Shown here piece after piece: positions 44,150 through 55,207 of a stretch of DNA of 64,000 nucleotides. The stretch is from Lonicera japonica (taxonomy: Eukaryota > Streptophyta > Magnoliopsida > Dipsacales > Caprifoliaceae): contig CM038464.1 in NCBI GenBank assembly GCA_021464415.1, positions 54,673,328 to 54,737,327 of the forward strand, read 5' to 3'. Position 1 is the stretch's first letter. Each line of letters starts with the position of its first letter. Position numbers and translations under genes: made by a program. Under the pieces are notes generated by a model. The model saw only the letters and a list, made by a program, of their open reading frames with translations. It did not search any database and was not told the DNA's origin.

Positions 44150-45582
44150 TATAGGTCGGAAAATACCCTATATGGGAGTGAATAGGGTTTTGAAACTTAA
44201 TAGAATTTTAAAATTCGTTTCCAATTAAGTTTAAATAATAAAACTTTAATACAATGTATAATAAGAAAGTAAGTATATTAAACAATCACACAAGTAATCA
44301 ATAAATATAAATATGAGATAATACAGAGCTTGAGTTTAGAGGTATTGAACCGAGTGAGACTATGATGTTTTGTTTATGCGATTCGGTTGTTTAGACCATA
44401 CGTTTGGGCCCGAGTAGTGCCCCGAGAAATTCCACTAAAATTAATTTTCTTCTGGGTGAAAATCAAACATTTACAAGTGTAATCTTTCTCGCTACACTCA
44501 ACAAGTATTGTTCTTCTCACAAAACTCAACAAGTGTGATTCTTCTTACCACACTTAATCACAAGAAGCAGTTTTGCTATTCTATGAGAAAAATCTCTTAC
44601 AATTTAAAGAATAAGATTTGTTTTGGTGATGCATACCAAGATACAATAACTCTCAACTGTATATTAAGATTACAAATGAAGCTCACACTAAAGTTATCAA
44701 AATTGATCAATAAATAAGCTCAAAGATGAAAAATATGATCAATGCAATAACTTATATACTTGAATAAGATAGATATATGAAAAATGAGTTTGTAGGATGA
44801 TTTAAGTGTGTAAAAACATGTCTAAGACCTCATATATATAGCTTGTAAAAGTATATGGCCGTTTGAAGTGATTATAAAAAGTTATGGGCCAAAAGTAGAC
44901 ATTTTCAAACTTTCTAATGGCTATAAATCAAAAGGTAGTCAACTCCCTCAATGACCATGTAGTTGACTACATGGTGAAGTCGACTACACCAATAACCATG
45001 TAGTCGACTACATGCTTCTGGAATTCTTGAACGACTCAAACCTCAAATCACTTGAAAGCTCGAGGTGTGTTCTAAAGATTATTCTAAGCATGTTGGTGTT
45101 GGTTTTGAACATTAATTCAACCGAATAAATTAGTTATGATTTTTACAAGATAACCGGTTTATGAGAAATAGCTTTTCAATGAAGTTTGAAAGAGTATAAA
45201 TGCGATTAATGAAACATGATCATATTTGAGCTTAGTTTGTGATCAAAGATGAAACTTTACATAATATATAGCTAAGCACTCACATAAATTAATAACATTG
45301 TTGGACTTCAATTCAACTTGATTTGAATAATTTGAACTTCTCTTGAATTAACAACGCTTTTCCATATTGATTAATGATAGCTTAAGTTCATGTGTGGATG
45401 AAGAGAATCTCAAGGAGTGGTGATACACTTGATAGGGCTTTGGTTTTAGCTCTCGAGATACTTCGGGAAAACAATGGAGCTTGTTAAATTGATTTAATCA
45501 AAATACATTTACAATACATGTAAAATACACATGATTAACTTTTGTCATTATCATAATAAGATTAAGACCTTCTAGGTCAACA
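44150..45582 (-). repeat. Solo LTR, Copia-like, minus orientation
   Basis: 1,433 bases flanked by the duplication CATAC (44145-44149, 45583-45587). On the minus strand it starts TGTTGACCTAGAAGG and ends near TATTTTCCGACCTATA. It matches the 55208-56896 element along much of its length in the opposite orientation, and has no internal domain. A palindromic GTAGTCGACTAC array lies at 44932-45016. The C-rich 3' end recalls Maximus/SIRE-type LTRs, which is a guess. Confidence 0.8.
44932..45016. repeat. Palindromic GTAGTCGACTAC array
   Basis: Includes a perfect 18-base palindrome CATGTAGTCGACTACATG (about 44997-45014), a near copy with GTAGTTGACTAC (about 44959-44976), and half sites GTAGTCAAC and GTCGACTAC between them. 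Absent from the sister solo LTR at 55-57 kb. Confidence 0.8.
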
Positions 45583-45587
45583 CATAC

Positions 45588-45966
45588 CCATTAATATTTT
45601 TAATGACATTTTTTAATTGTCTCTCTAATGCCGATACATTCTTGTACGGTATAGGAATGATTTACTTAGATTTAGCACATATTGGTGGATCAAACACAAT
45701 TAAAGTTTATATACATGCTCAAACTAAAATCGATGTAGGACGTAACAAGGATTTTAGGAATTATGTTTTTGATAATTTTAATTTATTACTTTTAGGAATT
45801 AGATTTCTATTATGTTTAGAGGCCTCTAGTTTTAGTGTATTTTAATGTAGTAATTCAAGTCTAATTTTGATTCTTAGTTTAGTTGGTACTAGTTTAACTA
45901 TTTGGTCCAAGTTCTAGTTTGATTAAGATTGTTTATACCTCTATATATGAAAAGGCTTGGTCATGT
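45588..45966. other. Spacer
   Basis: AT-rich. A plus-strand 80-codon open frame (45603-45845) has no recognisable family. Confidence 0.45.
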
Positions 45967-45974
45967 GTTTAAAT

Positions 45975-46732
45975 TAGGGGTGGCCACGGTTCGGTTACCG
46001 AACCGACATGGTCGGTTTTACAACCGAACCGACATGGTCGGTTTTACAAAATTAAAAATCGCAACCGAACCGCCAAGGTCGGTTTACTGAAATTTGGTTT
46101 TACCGACTTGGTCGGTCGGTTCGGTCGGTATGCGGTTATAACCGACCAACATAAATACACCAAAACAGCAACACAGCAGCCACAACACAGCAGCAAGGTG
46201 CAGCGCTGCACAGCAATAATTCAGCGAACAGATGGAAAGATGATTGAGGGAGGAAGGACGGAGTGAGAGGAGTAGACGACGGTGCGAGGAGGGAGTGACG
46301 GAAGAAGAAAAGATTTGTGACGGTGGAATGGAGAGAGTGATTGGAGAGAGTGGGAGATAAACAATGGAGAGAGTGATTGGAGAGAGTGAGGAAACAGAGA
46401 ATGGAGAGAGTAAATGGGCAAAGTAAGAAACAGAGAATGGTGAGTGAGACATCACATATATAGCCACTGAGCCTCACATTACATCAGTAGGCTCAAATGA
46501 ACTAATGAAGTAAATTAAATGAATTTATAAATTTATTATTTTTTATAATGGTCGGTCGGTCGGTTATAACCGAACATAGGTATAAATGAAACCGCTACCG
46601 CTACCGAAAATGGTCGGTAACCGATGGTCGGTTACCAACCAAAAAAAGTTCGGTTCGGTTACCAACCGATTTAGGTCGGTTCGGTCGGTTGGCGGTCGGT
46701 TTGCGGTTTTCGGTACAAAAAATCCACCCCTA
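45975..46732 (+). mobile_element. hAT MITE, CGGTT-block family, copy 1
   Basis: Perfect 8-bp target-site duplication GTTTAAAT (45967-45974, 46733-46740). Ends are TAGGGGTGG and CCACCCCTA. Both arms consist of irregular arrays of CGGTT, AACCG and GGTCGGTT. The centre (about 46150-46450) is a GA-rich/CT-rich stretch that yields chance open frames. 758 bases, no transposase. Same family as 50545-51402. Confidence 0.85.
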
Positions 46733-46740
46733 GTTTAAAT

Positions 46741-48295
46741 GCATTCATCAATATATTTCTTTAGTTATTTATCTCTTCCTTTTTTATATTTTCTCCACGC
46801 ATGTGTTACGTCAAGTAGTCTTAGAGCAGGTTCTAAATCCTAAACTCCCCCCAATTCTATGTCAATTTATGTTACAAATAACAACCCTCCTGTCGAAGTT
46901 GATCATAGGGGCCATTCATGCGTTCATCACCAATCACGAAGTGAGGCTTTATCTTGCTACTCTTACAACTGTGATCAATGTACGTGAGCGAACATCCATA
47001 TAGTTAAGAAGTCAATGGAAAATTTTTAAAGTCCTTGATTAAAAAGGAATAGATAAATAAATAACTAAGAAAATATATTATTCAATGAATAAATGAATGA
47101 ATAAACATAGAGGTAGAAACAATCATAATCAAACTAGAACTTTGCCCCTAAAGATTTTAAAAGTTGGACTCTAACACTAATTTTTTATGTAACAGTGGGT
47201 AGCAATTCATGTTTTTGAATCATGTTACCTATAGTGAGGACTTGATTAACACTAAAAGTATTTTTTTTTATTATAAAAAATAATAACACCAATGTAAATT
47301 GTATATTAAACACCTTTTATGATGCTTTATATCCTGAAAACATAAAAAAAAAACTTCATTTTCAATGTCTTTTAGTATAAGAGTGGTGATATTGGCAACC
47401 TTTTTAATTATCTATAACATCCTCATTTTCATAAACATCCTTTATATAATATTTTATAACACTAACATCCTCTAAAACATGTTGTCTTATTATCCAGATT
47501 AATTAACTTTAATACATACATAAAAATATAATTAACAAAAAAAAATTAAAACAAAACCTTTTTCCCTCTCCCTCTCAACAACAATAATAAACATTAAAGC
47601 AAAACCTTCTTTCCCTTATTCAAACCAAACCGATTTCCCTCTCAACAACAACAACAAACATCAAAGTAAAACCCTCGTTCCCTCATTCAAACCAAACCGA
47701 GTTCACTCTCCTTCTCTTACGGTGCTAAAACTTCTCATAAATCAAAGAAAAAAAATCAACAACAAACATCAAGAGCAAAATGAAATCCAAGAACTAGGTC
47801 CAAGTAAAGTTCACAATTCTCTTTTCATTTTTTTTAATAAAGCTCTACCCTCCAAAAGATGAGGAAGAGACATCCATTAATAACAAAAATAGAAACAAAG
47901 TGTAAGGTGCAGGAGGCTCACCCCCAAAGCCGAGAACAATACTGAATAGAAGAAAAAACTAAATAAGAAAAAACCAACAATTAGCAACCAATTACAAGGG
48001 AAATTGCTTTATGGACTAAAAGAAACTTAAAGTCCACAATGCAATTACAAAGACTATAAACAACTTTCACAAGGCTCCATTCATTCCCATAAAAATAGTT
48101 TGAAATCCAAGAACTTGGTCTGATACCACCGAGACTAACTACAAATACTCGATTCTTATAGGCCAGTTGGTCAAGACTTGTATGTACCAGGGAAAACAAC
48201 GTGTTTAGCCAATAATAACCAACTTTGAAATATTGCTTTCGATTCATTAGGGCCAAATGAGGGTGGATATACTTGGTTAATCATAGCCGAGGAGA
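46741..48295. other. Intergenic, with a 74-base tandem repeat
   Basis: 47556-47710 holds about two copies of a roughly 74-base unit containing TCCCTCTCAACAACAA and TCAAACCAAACCGA. The rest shows no gene. Confidence 0.55.
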
Positions 48296-49700
48296 GATTG
48301 ATATACCAAGAAATTGGTATAATTTATCATGCTAATTTATAATTTAAAGAGTGTATATTATTACTAATATTTATATTTTTATTGTTTTTAGGTGCTAGAA
48401 AAGAATGGAAAAGATTGAAAAAAAATAGTTAAATTAAAGATTGTGAAAACACCGAAAGTTGGTCAATACTTCTGGACGCATAAATGTTTACTTGAAACTC
48501 CAAATAATGCAATTCTTGAGGCTAATTTGAAGAGAATTTCGAGAGTTACAACTTTTCCGTTCAATACTTTTTAAAATTCAGCCATCTCGGGTTCCAAAAT
48601 AGCGACGCAAAATTCTAAAATTTAATGTGGCAAAAATTTATTATATTTAATTTATGGGCCCATTCATACTAATATTAGCAAGCCCAGCTGTCAAAAGGAA
48701 AGCCAAGCCCATTTGCAAGTGTATAAAGCTAGCCATATCCAAACCCATCTAAAGGCTAATTACCCATTAATCAAATGAGCTGAGCTCATCTATTACTCCT
48801 CGACCCACTAGGATTTTAATATAATAAAAGTACACAATTGTGCAATTCATGGGGGAGCCAAGCAAGCAACAGTGGCGAGCATTCCTTTGTTCTATCGTCT
48901 TTATTCTTTTGCTTTTGTATTGTTCGGAGACTTTGAAGATTTAAAGTTTGTTTTACTCAATTAAATTAATGTCAAGTAAGTTTTTTTTAATTCTATTTGA
49001 TATTTATTTTTATTTATGCTAGCATAAATTTGTGCTAGGATTAGGATGAGTATATTTAATTGATTCTCTCGTATGTATTTATGCCAATTGACTCTACCAA
49101 TTTAATGATTTAATGTTAAATACAATTCTTCCTATCATATGCCTATTTTAATTAACAAAAATTAAAGTTGGATTCTTGTTATTTTTTGTTGGATTCACCT
49201 TATGATTTATTAAGAGCGGATATATGATGTGTTTTGACGGATATAGTGAGTGTTTTGATTTTATACATAAGTTTGGATGTGGAAGAGTTACAATTGAGTT
49301 TTAGAAATTACTTAAACTTGAATGATTTTATTTTTCGTATCTAAAAGAGTCGAGAGATCAAATTAGTACGAGATAAGAATAGAGTTTATGCGCATGAATA
49401 CTTAGAAATATGATATTAAATATATGACCTAATTTGTTAATTTTATTATCTTGCACGCTTCGTATTATTAAATTTAGTTCCATTACTTTAGTTTACTTGC
49501 TTTACTTTATTTTATTTAGTTTTCTCTATTTTATTTGTTTAATTACAATAAACTTTTCTAGCTAGATTAAGAATTTAGTGAAAATTAACAAGATAATTAT
49601 AAAACATACTGTTTGAGACTCTGTGGGATCGACCTCGCTTACACGTTACACTATAAATTGATTCATGCACTTACGATTATTAAAATTTATCACAACAGAC
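48296..49700 (+). repeat. Possible Gypsy (Athila-like) LTR remnant
   Basis: AGACTCTGTGGGATCGACCT near 49617 and ACACTATAAATTGATTCATG downstream, ending TTATCACAACA, resemble the 3' part of Athila-type LTRs as I remember them. The left boundary and target-site duplication are not defined. Confidence 0.3.
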
Positions 49701-50426
49701 ATTTATCTTGTTGAATGTCCAATCGATTTCCATAGGCTGAGTATTTGCAAATTAACTTGGTCATCATTAACTAACTGAGGCGTGGACAAACCCACATTTG
49801 CTATGTTTTTGGAATTTTATGTTTCTTTCTAAATGAAGGATATTGGAAAGATTGTTTGGGTTAATATGACAACTAACCTAGCTACCTTTCTTTTTGTCAT
49901 TTTTTGCTTGTTTGTCACCACCACTTTTCTCTTTAATTAACCCAATCTCTCGGTTGTAAATTTATGATTGCACTACGAAAAAAATGGCTTTTCTTGACAT
50001 TAGCATAATACTACTATAAATAATATAAATGCCAGTAAAATTTTTAGCAGCATTTTTCTTAGCATTTGTTTAAGTACATTTATAATAACACAATTCTTTC
50101 AAGCATTCTTAGATGATAATATTTCAGTATAATATTCTCCATAATTATTAAAATGCAAAGTATTTATCACATCTATAAACGAAATACATAATTGCTAATA
50201 CATCTTTATTGTAATTGTTATTTCTTCATATATATTATACTTTGCTTATTTATTTATTCTTTCCATAATTTAATTCATCCCTTAACTTATGGACTACCTG
50301 AAAAAAAATAGTCGGGGAGCTTGGTCGAACAATTCGAGAGGACAACTATTTTAAAGGAGAGGATAGTCAGTTAAATACAACACAATACAGTCATGAAACC
50401 AAGGGAGATGGGGTTGACGATGATAA
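49701..50426. other. AT-rich spacer
   Basis: Nothing recognisable. Confidence 0.5.
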
Positions 50427-50544
50427 TGATAAGTTGGAACAAAAACAAATTAAACCCTAAAATTTGGGAATATATTCAATTTCCCTCCTGATGTTTTAAA
50501 AAATGCAATGTCTTCCTTGAATTTGCTATAGTGGTTCAATTAAG

Positions 50545-51402
50545 TAGGGGTGGCATTTTTTTACCGCAAACCGAATACCGACCGAACCGACCATTGTCGG
50601 TCAGTAAACCGACCGACCATTTTATATCGGTTACCGCTAATTCGGTTACCGACCACATGCGATTGCGGTAGCGGTTTCCAATTCTTTTACTTTCGGTAAA
50701 AACCGACTGATCGAAAGATTTTTAAATATATGTATTTCATATAAATATTAGTATTACCCTCTTAACTTAAAGGATGAAAATTGTAAATAACTAAAATATT
50801 TATCACTCACTCTCAGATTCTTAGTTTCTCTCACCTCGATCTCGATCTCACTCTCAGTTTCTCTTTTCTATTTCTCTCACTCTCCGTCTCTCCCACACAC
50901 CACAAGACCCCAACTCCACTCACTCCTGACTCCACCGTCCCACTCCCACTCCTGCACTCCAACGTTGACAGTTCCACTCCACAGCCTCGCCTCTCGCCGT
51001 CGCCGCCATACACTCAGCAGTCCGCACCGCCACTCGCCCCAATACCCTCCGCAATCCGCACTCCCAGTGGCCCTTGAAATTGATCATAATTCCTAACAAC
51101 AAGCCTCCAATGGTGATGTTTGTGAAATATTGAATATGAAGCTCCTTTCCCCCCTTTGGGTTTTGCTGTGGGTTTGTGACTTTGTGTTGTGAGTTTTTGC
51201 TGTGGGTTTAGGACTTTGTGCTGTGAGTTTTTTCTGTTTTGGTGTATTTTAGATTGGTTGGTTATAACCGCATACCGACCGAACCGACCGACCAATTCGA
51301 TAAAACCGAATGTCGGTAAACCGACCATGGCGGTTCGGTTGCGGTTTTCAATTTTGTAAAACCGACCATGTCGGTTCGGTAACCGAACCGTGGCCACCCC
51401 TA
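50545..51402 (-). mobile_element. hAT MITE, CGGTT-block family, copy 2 (inverted relative to copy 1)
   Basis: Perfect 8-bp target-site duplication CAATTAAG (50537-50544, 51403-51410). Ends are TAGGGGTGG and GGCCACCCCTA. The right end here matches the left end of copy 1 (GGTGGCCACGGTTCGGTTAC), so the copies are in opposite orientation. 858 bases, with CGGTT/AACCG blocks at both ends and a CT-rich centre. It is inserted in the left arm of the MULE, so it is the younger insertion. Confidence 0.87.
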
Positions 51403-51844
51403 CAATTAAGACTCTCGTCCTAATTCCGTTAACAATTCTGTCCAAATATTTTATACTTAACCCCCTAAAAATTTTAAAAGTAACACTAAACTCCCTTAAT
51501 TTATGGTTTTTTTAACTTTTAACTCCTCCATTGATATATATACACACCCCCATTCGACTACCCTGACCGCCACAACACCACCATCATCTCCACCTTGAGA
51601 TGAGTGATTGAAAAACGGACATTATCGAAACACCTCAAGATATAATTGTGAATGGATATATATATGTGTGTGTGTTTTGTATGGAACTATATATATATGT
51701 ATGTATATGTGTAAGTGTGTTGTAGAGAGAGAATGGAAATGATGATGGTTGTAGTGGGGGAGTGGACGGAGGTAATGGTATATTTATAGAGGTGGTGTGG
51801 AGAGAGAAACACACATTTACATATATGTATATACTAGGGTATAC

Positions 51845-51862
51845 CCGTGCCATCCGGCACGG
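51845..51862. repeat. Short GC-rich hairpin inside the MULE
   Basis: CCGTGCC-ATCC-GGCACGG, a 7-base perfect stem in AT-rich surroundings, directly after CTAGGGTATAC. It may mark the start of another nested element; its end was not found. Confidence 0.5.
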
Positions 51863-52105
51863 TGAAATAATAGGATAAAAAAAAGTAACATGCGATAATT
51901 AGTTTATTTTGAGCCTATTGTCCAACTTAGTCTAACGTTTTGAACAACCGAAATGTACGTTCAATATATTTCCAAGCCATTAAAACAAAAAGTATATGGG
52001 CTTAGACTTACTTGTTTTAAATTTTTTAAAGAATTTTTTAATCAAATTTTTTTATCTTATTTTAATCTCGACAAAATAATTTTTTAACAAAATAAACTCA
52101 AGGTT

Positions 52106-52768
52106 GGATGTGAAAATGATTCATCAATGTACGAATTCTTAAATGTTACTCAATATGTTTTCTTGATTTTTTTTACATAATTCTATAGTCATGATGGATC
52201 TTGTTTAATTGATATTGATTAATAGACTTTAAATATTAAATTTGCAGATGTGAAAATAATTCAACAATGTACGAATTCTTAAATGTTACTAAATATTTTT
52301 TCTTGATTTTTTTTACATAATTATATAGTCATGATGGATCTTGTTTAATTGATATTGATTAGTAGATTTTAAATATTAATTTTTTTTATTTTAAGTTATA
52401 GCATTTTTAATAAAGATAAAATTATTAGTGTGTAAGAGTTTAAATTTTACTCAATATTTTTTCTTGATTTTTTAGACAATTCTATAGTTATGATGGATCT
52501 TGTTTAATTGATATTGAATAGTAGATTTTAAATAATAAATATTTATTAAATTTTCGGATGTGAAAATAATTCAACAATGTACGAATTCTTAAATGTTACG
52601 CAATATTTTTTCTTGACCTTTTTTACATAATTATATAGTCATGATGGATCTTGTTTAATTGATATCGATTAGTAGATTTTAAATATTAAATTTTTATTAA
52701 ATTTGCAATTTTTTGTTTTATGTTATAGCATTTTTAATATAGACAAAATTATTAGTGTGTGAGAGTTT
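52106..52768. repeat. Tandem array of four roughly 120-210-base units in the MULE
   Basis: Units start near 52106, 52248, 52438 (truncated) and 52557. All share ATGATGGATCTTGTTTAATT and GATATTGA, and three share AACAATGTACGAATTC or a close variant. Two units (52248 and 52557) carry an extra TTATAGCATTTTTAATA segment. Confidence 0.8.
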
Positions 52769-53683
52769 TTTGTGTGTATATTATTGGTGTGAGTGTTTTA
52801 ACTTTGATGTGATATCTTGATGTGTGTATAAAACTCATCTATTGGTGTATAACTAACGCATACCATAACATGTGTATTTTTAACCATTAGATTCTTATAT
52901 TTTTAGAGAAAATCTTGAGTCAAATATGGTATTTTATAATATAGATAGAGAGAGTGAGGGGGGGAGTTGGTGTAATTTGTGTGAGAGAGAAAGACACATT
53001 TGTATGTGCACTCTGTGTGTGTGTGAGAAAGAGGGAGATAGAGAGATTGAGAAAAACGGAGTGCAGATTTTCTATCTTCATTCTTCATTACCACCACACT
53101 ATTTTTCTTCTCCACCTTCTTCCCTCTCTTCACTGCCGGTGACATCTCCGGAAAAGCCTCAATACTCGTCTCATGGCTAAATACTTCCTCCTTTCACTCT
53201 GGCATCTACGGTGCCGACGAAGCCTTGAAGTGGGTTTGTAACCGAAATCGGTTACAATCCAAATGAGTTGTAACCGAAATAAATATACAATCAATTCCCT
53301 TCTAGATTTATTTACCTGCTAATTTTTTCATTTTCCCGCAAGAAGCTATTAATCTTCGACGCGAACCTCACCAGAACAGTCCCCGCTAACATTGGCTCAT
53401 GTACATTACTCTCTGTCATTGAGAGGTTGGTGATGAATCTTAACCAAAATGGAGTTAAAAGTTAAAAAAAATATAAATTAATGGGGCTTAGTGTCACTTT
53501 TAAAATTTTAGGGAGTTAATTGTAAAATATTTGGACGGAATTGTTAACAGAATTAGAACGAGGGTCTCAATTGAACCACTGTAGCAACTTTAATGAAGAC
53601 ATTGCATTTTTTAAAATATCAAGGGAGAAATTGAATCTACACCCAAACTTTAAGGTTTAATTTGTCTTTTTCCCTGATAAGTT

Positions 53684-55202
53684 AGATGTTAATGATAGTG
53701 ATTCAGACCAACTTAAAAACATATATGACCTTTATGTGATCAATTTAACTTAATTTCATAAAAAAATACATACACGACCTTTATATCTTCAATTTAGGCC
53801 AACTTCATAAAAAAGTTACATATATATATATATATATAAGAGCTTTACATCTACAACTTTCCCTACCTTAAAAAAAACATAACACTTTTTTTGCGGCTCT
53901 TCAGCTTGGGTCTTCATTGCACATCTCTCATTCATTGCTAAGTTTTTCACCACCATCAAATTTAAGATCAACACAATTTATTTAAGAAAGAGGATCTTCT
54001 TCAACATCACTAAACTTATAATTAAGCAAGTAATATACTTTTGGAGAGTAATTTAATACAAACTCGATTCTCTTAGAAATAGTGTGTTTGTACATACTCG
54101 GCCCACTTGGGGAGAGTGTGTTTGTACACACTCGACTTACTTGGGAAGAGATGTAGTTGACTAACTCTCTTTATATAAACCGAGTGAGGCCTAGACATAG
54201 CATGTTTTATGTTTTGTTTTGGGGATTACATGTTTGTTTTAATTTGAATGATGTATCAAAGATTACATACACATTAACACACCAATAATAACAACTACAG
54301 TACATATTTTGTTTGATTTTGGAGTAGAATGTCACTACCAACTCTCTCTTGAACTTCTTTCTTCACCATCTCAAGAACAATATTTATTCTTTATGATAAT
54401 TCAAGCTTCAAACTATCCACCAATGATGTTTGTACTTTGATTTGGTTGTGATTTCTTAATTTTGGAAGTTCTCTCGGTTTGGTTGTTGCCTTTGCTTTGT
54501 GATGATGAATTTTTTTTGGTAATTTTATTTTTATCCGCGGGTTTCTGCAGTTTGTCCACCCTTGATTTATGTTAACATTGAAATAAACTTCTAAAAACTT
54601 CCTAATAAAAATTGACAAGTATATCCACCAATTAATAATCCTTTTAAATATATTTACTTTTAAAATTAGTTTCCTAATTAGAATATACTTCTTTATTTTT
54701 AAAATTAGTTTCCTAATTAGAATATACTTCCTTAATAATATATTTTCTTAATTTGTTAAAAGGTATATTGATACAAGTACTATATATTCATTATTCATCA
54801 AAAATATACAACACTACAAAACTTGGCGGAATTAATTTATATTATTGCATCATAACACTAATTTAATAAAAAAAATTCAACAAATGAGTTTACTATTTTC
54901 TTTTTCTTTTTTCTATACAATGAGAGCTCTAAATAAATAAAAATAAAGCATAATTGGAACTTAAGAAACTAATTAAAAATTAGTGGCCGGAGGCAACAAA
55001 CATCGTTTCCTTCAATCTCCATCCTTTCAAGTCAAAGGACGAATATTCAATTATAATATATGTTTGTTTTCTTATTTGCTATGATAAATCTGTAATTAAA
55101 GTTATAGTTTTAATTTACTTCTAGGTAGGAACCAAATTTTATAGACGTATTACAAATGTTTCAAACTATACTTACTGTTTAATTACTATTCCAAGACGTA
55201 CT
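53684..55202. other. Intergenic spacer
   Basis: A two-copy 34-base repeat beginning GTGTGTTTGTACAYACTCG lies at 54083-54150, and a (TA)n run near 53820. TTTAAAATTAGTTTCCTAATT is duplicated near 54660 and 54695. No gene. Confidence 0.5.
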
Positions 55203-55207
55203 AATGT

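Larger units (their letters stand above)
50436..53674. mobile_element. Non-autonomous Mutator-like element (MULE) with long terminal inverted repeats
   Basis: Perfect 9-bp target-site duplication TGATAAGTT (50427-50435, 53675-53683). The left arm (50436-50544 plus 51403-51530) and the right arm (53453-53674) are inverted copies over about 225 bases, sharing ACAAATTAAACC, TTTTAAAAAATGCAATGTCT and TCCAAATATTTTA. The left arm is split by a hAT MITE. The interior holds a four-unit tandem array, a short hairpin and AT-rich DNA, with no transposase. I saw no clear captured host gene, although 53,090-53,260 is less AT-rich than its surroundings. Confidence 0.88.

Noticed and set aside
44932..45016. 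CRISPR-like array
   Set aside because: Spacing is irregular, the units are palindromes within an LTR, and this is plant nuclear DNA.
46084..46477. Overlapping 127- and 113-codon minus-strand frames
   Set aside because: They fall in the CT-rich centre of a hAT MITE and encode repetitive Ser/Leu/Pro sequence in more than one frame.
50831..51445. Open frames of 60-143 codons near 51 kb
   Set aside because: Within the second CGGTT-block MITE; the longest crosses the MITE border into the MULE arm, so it cannot be an old gene.
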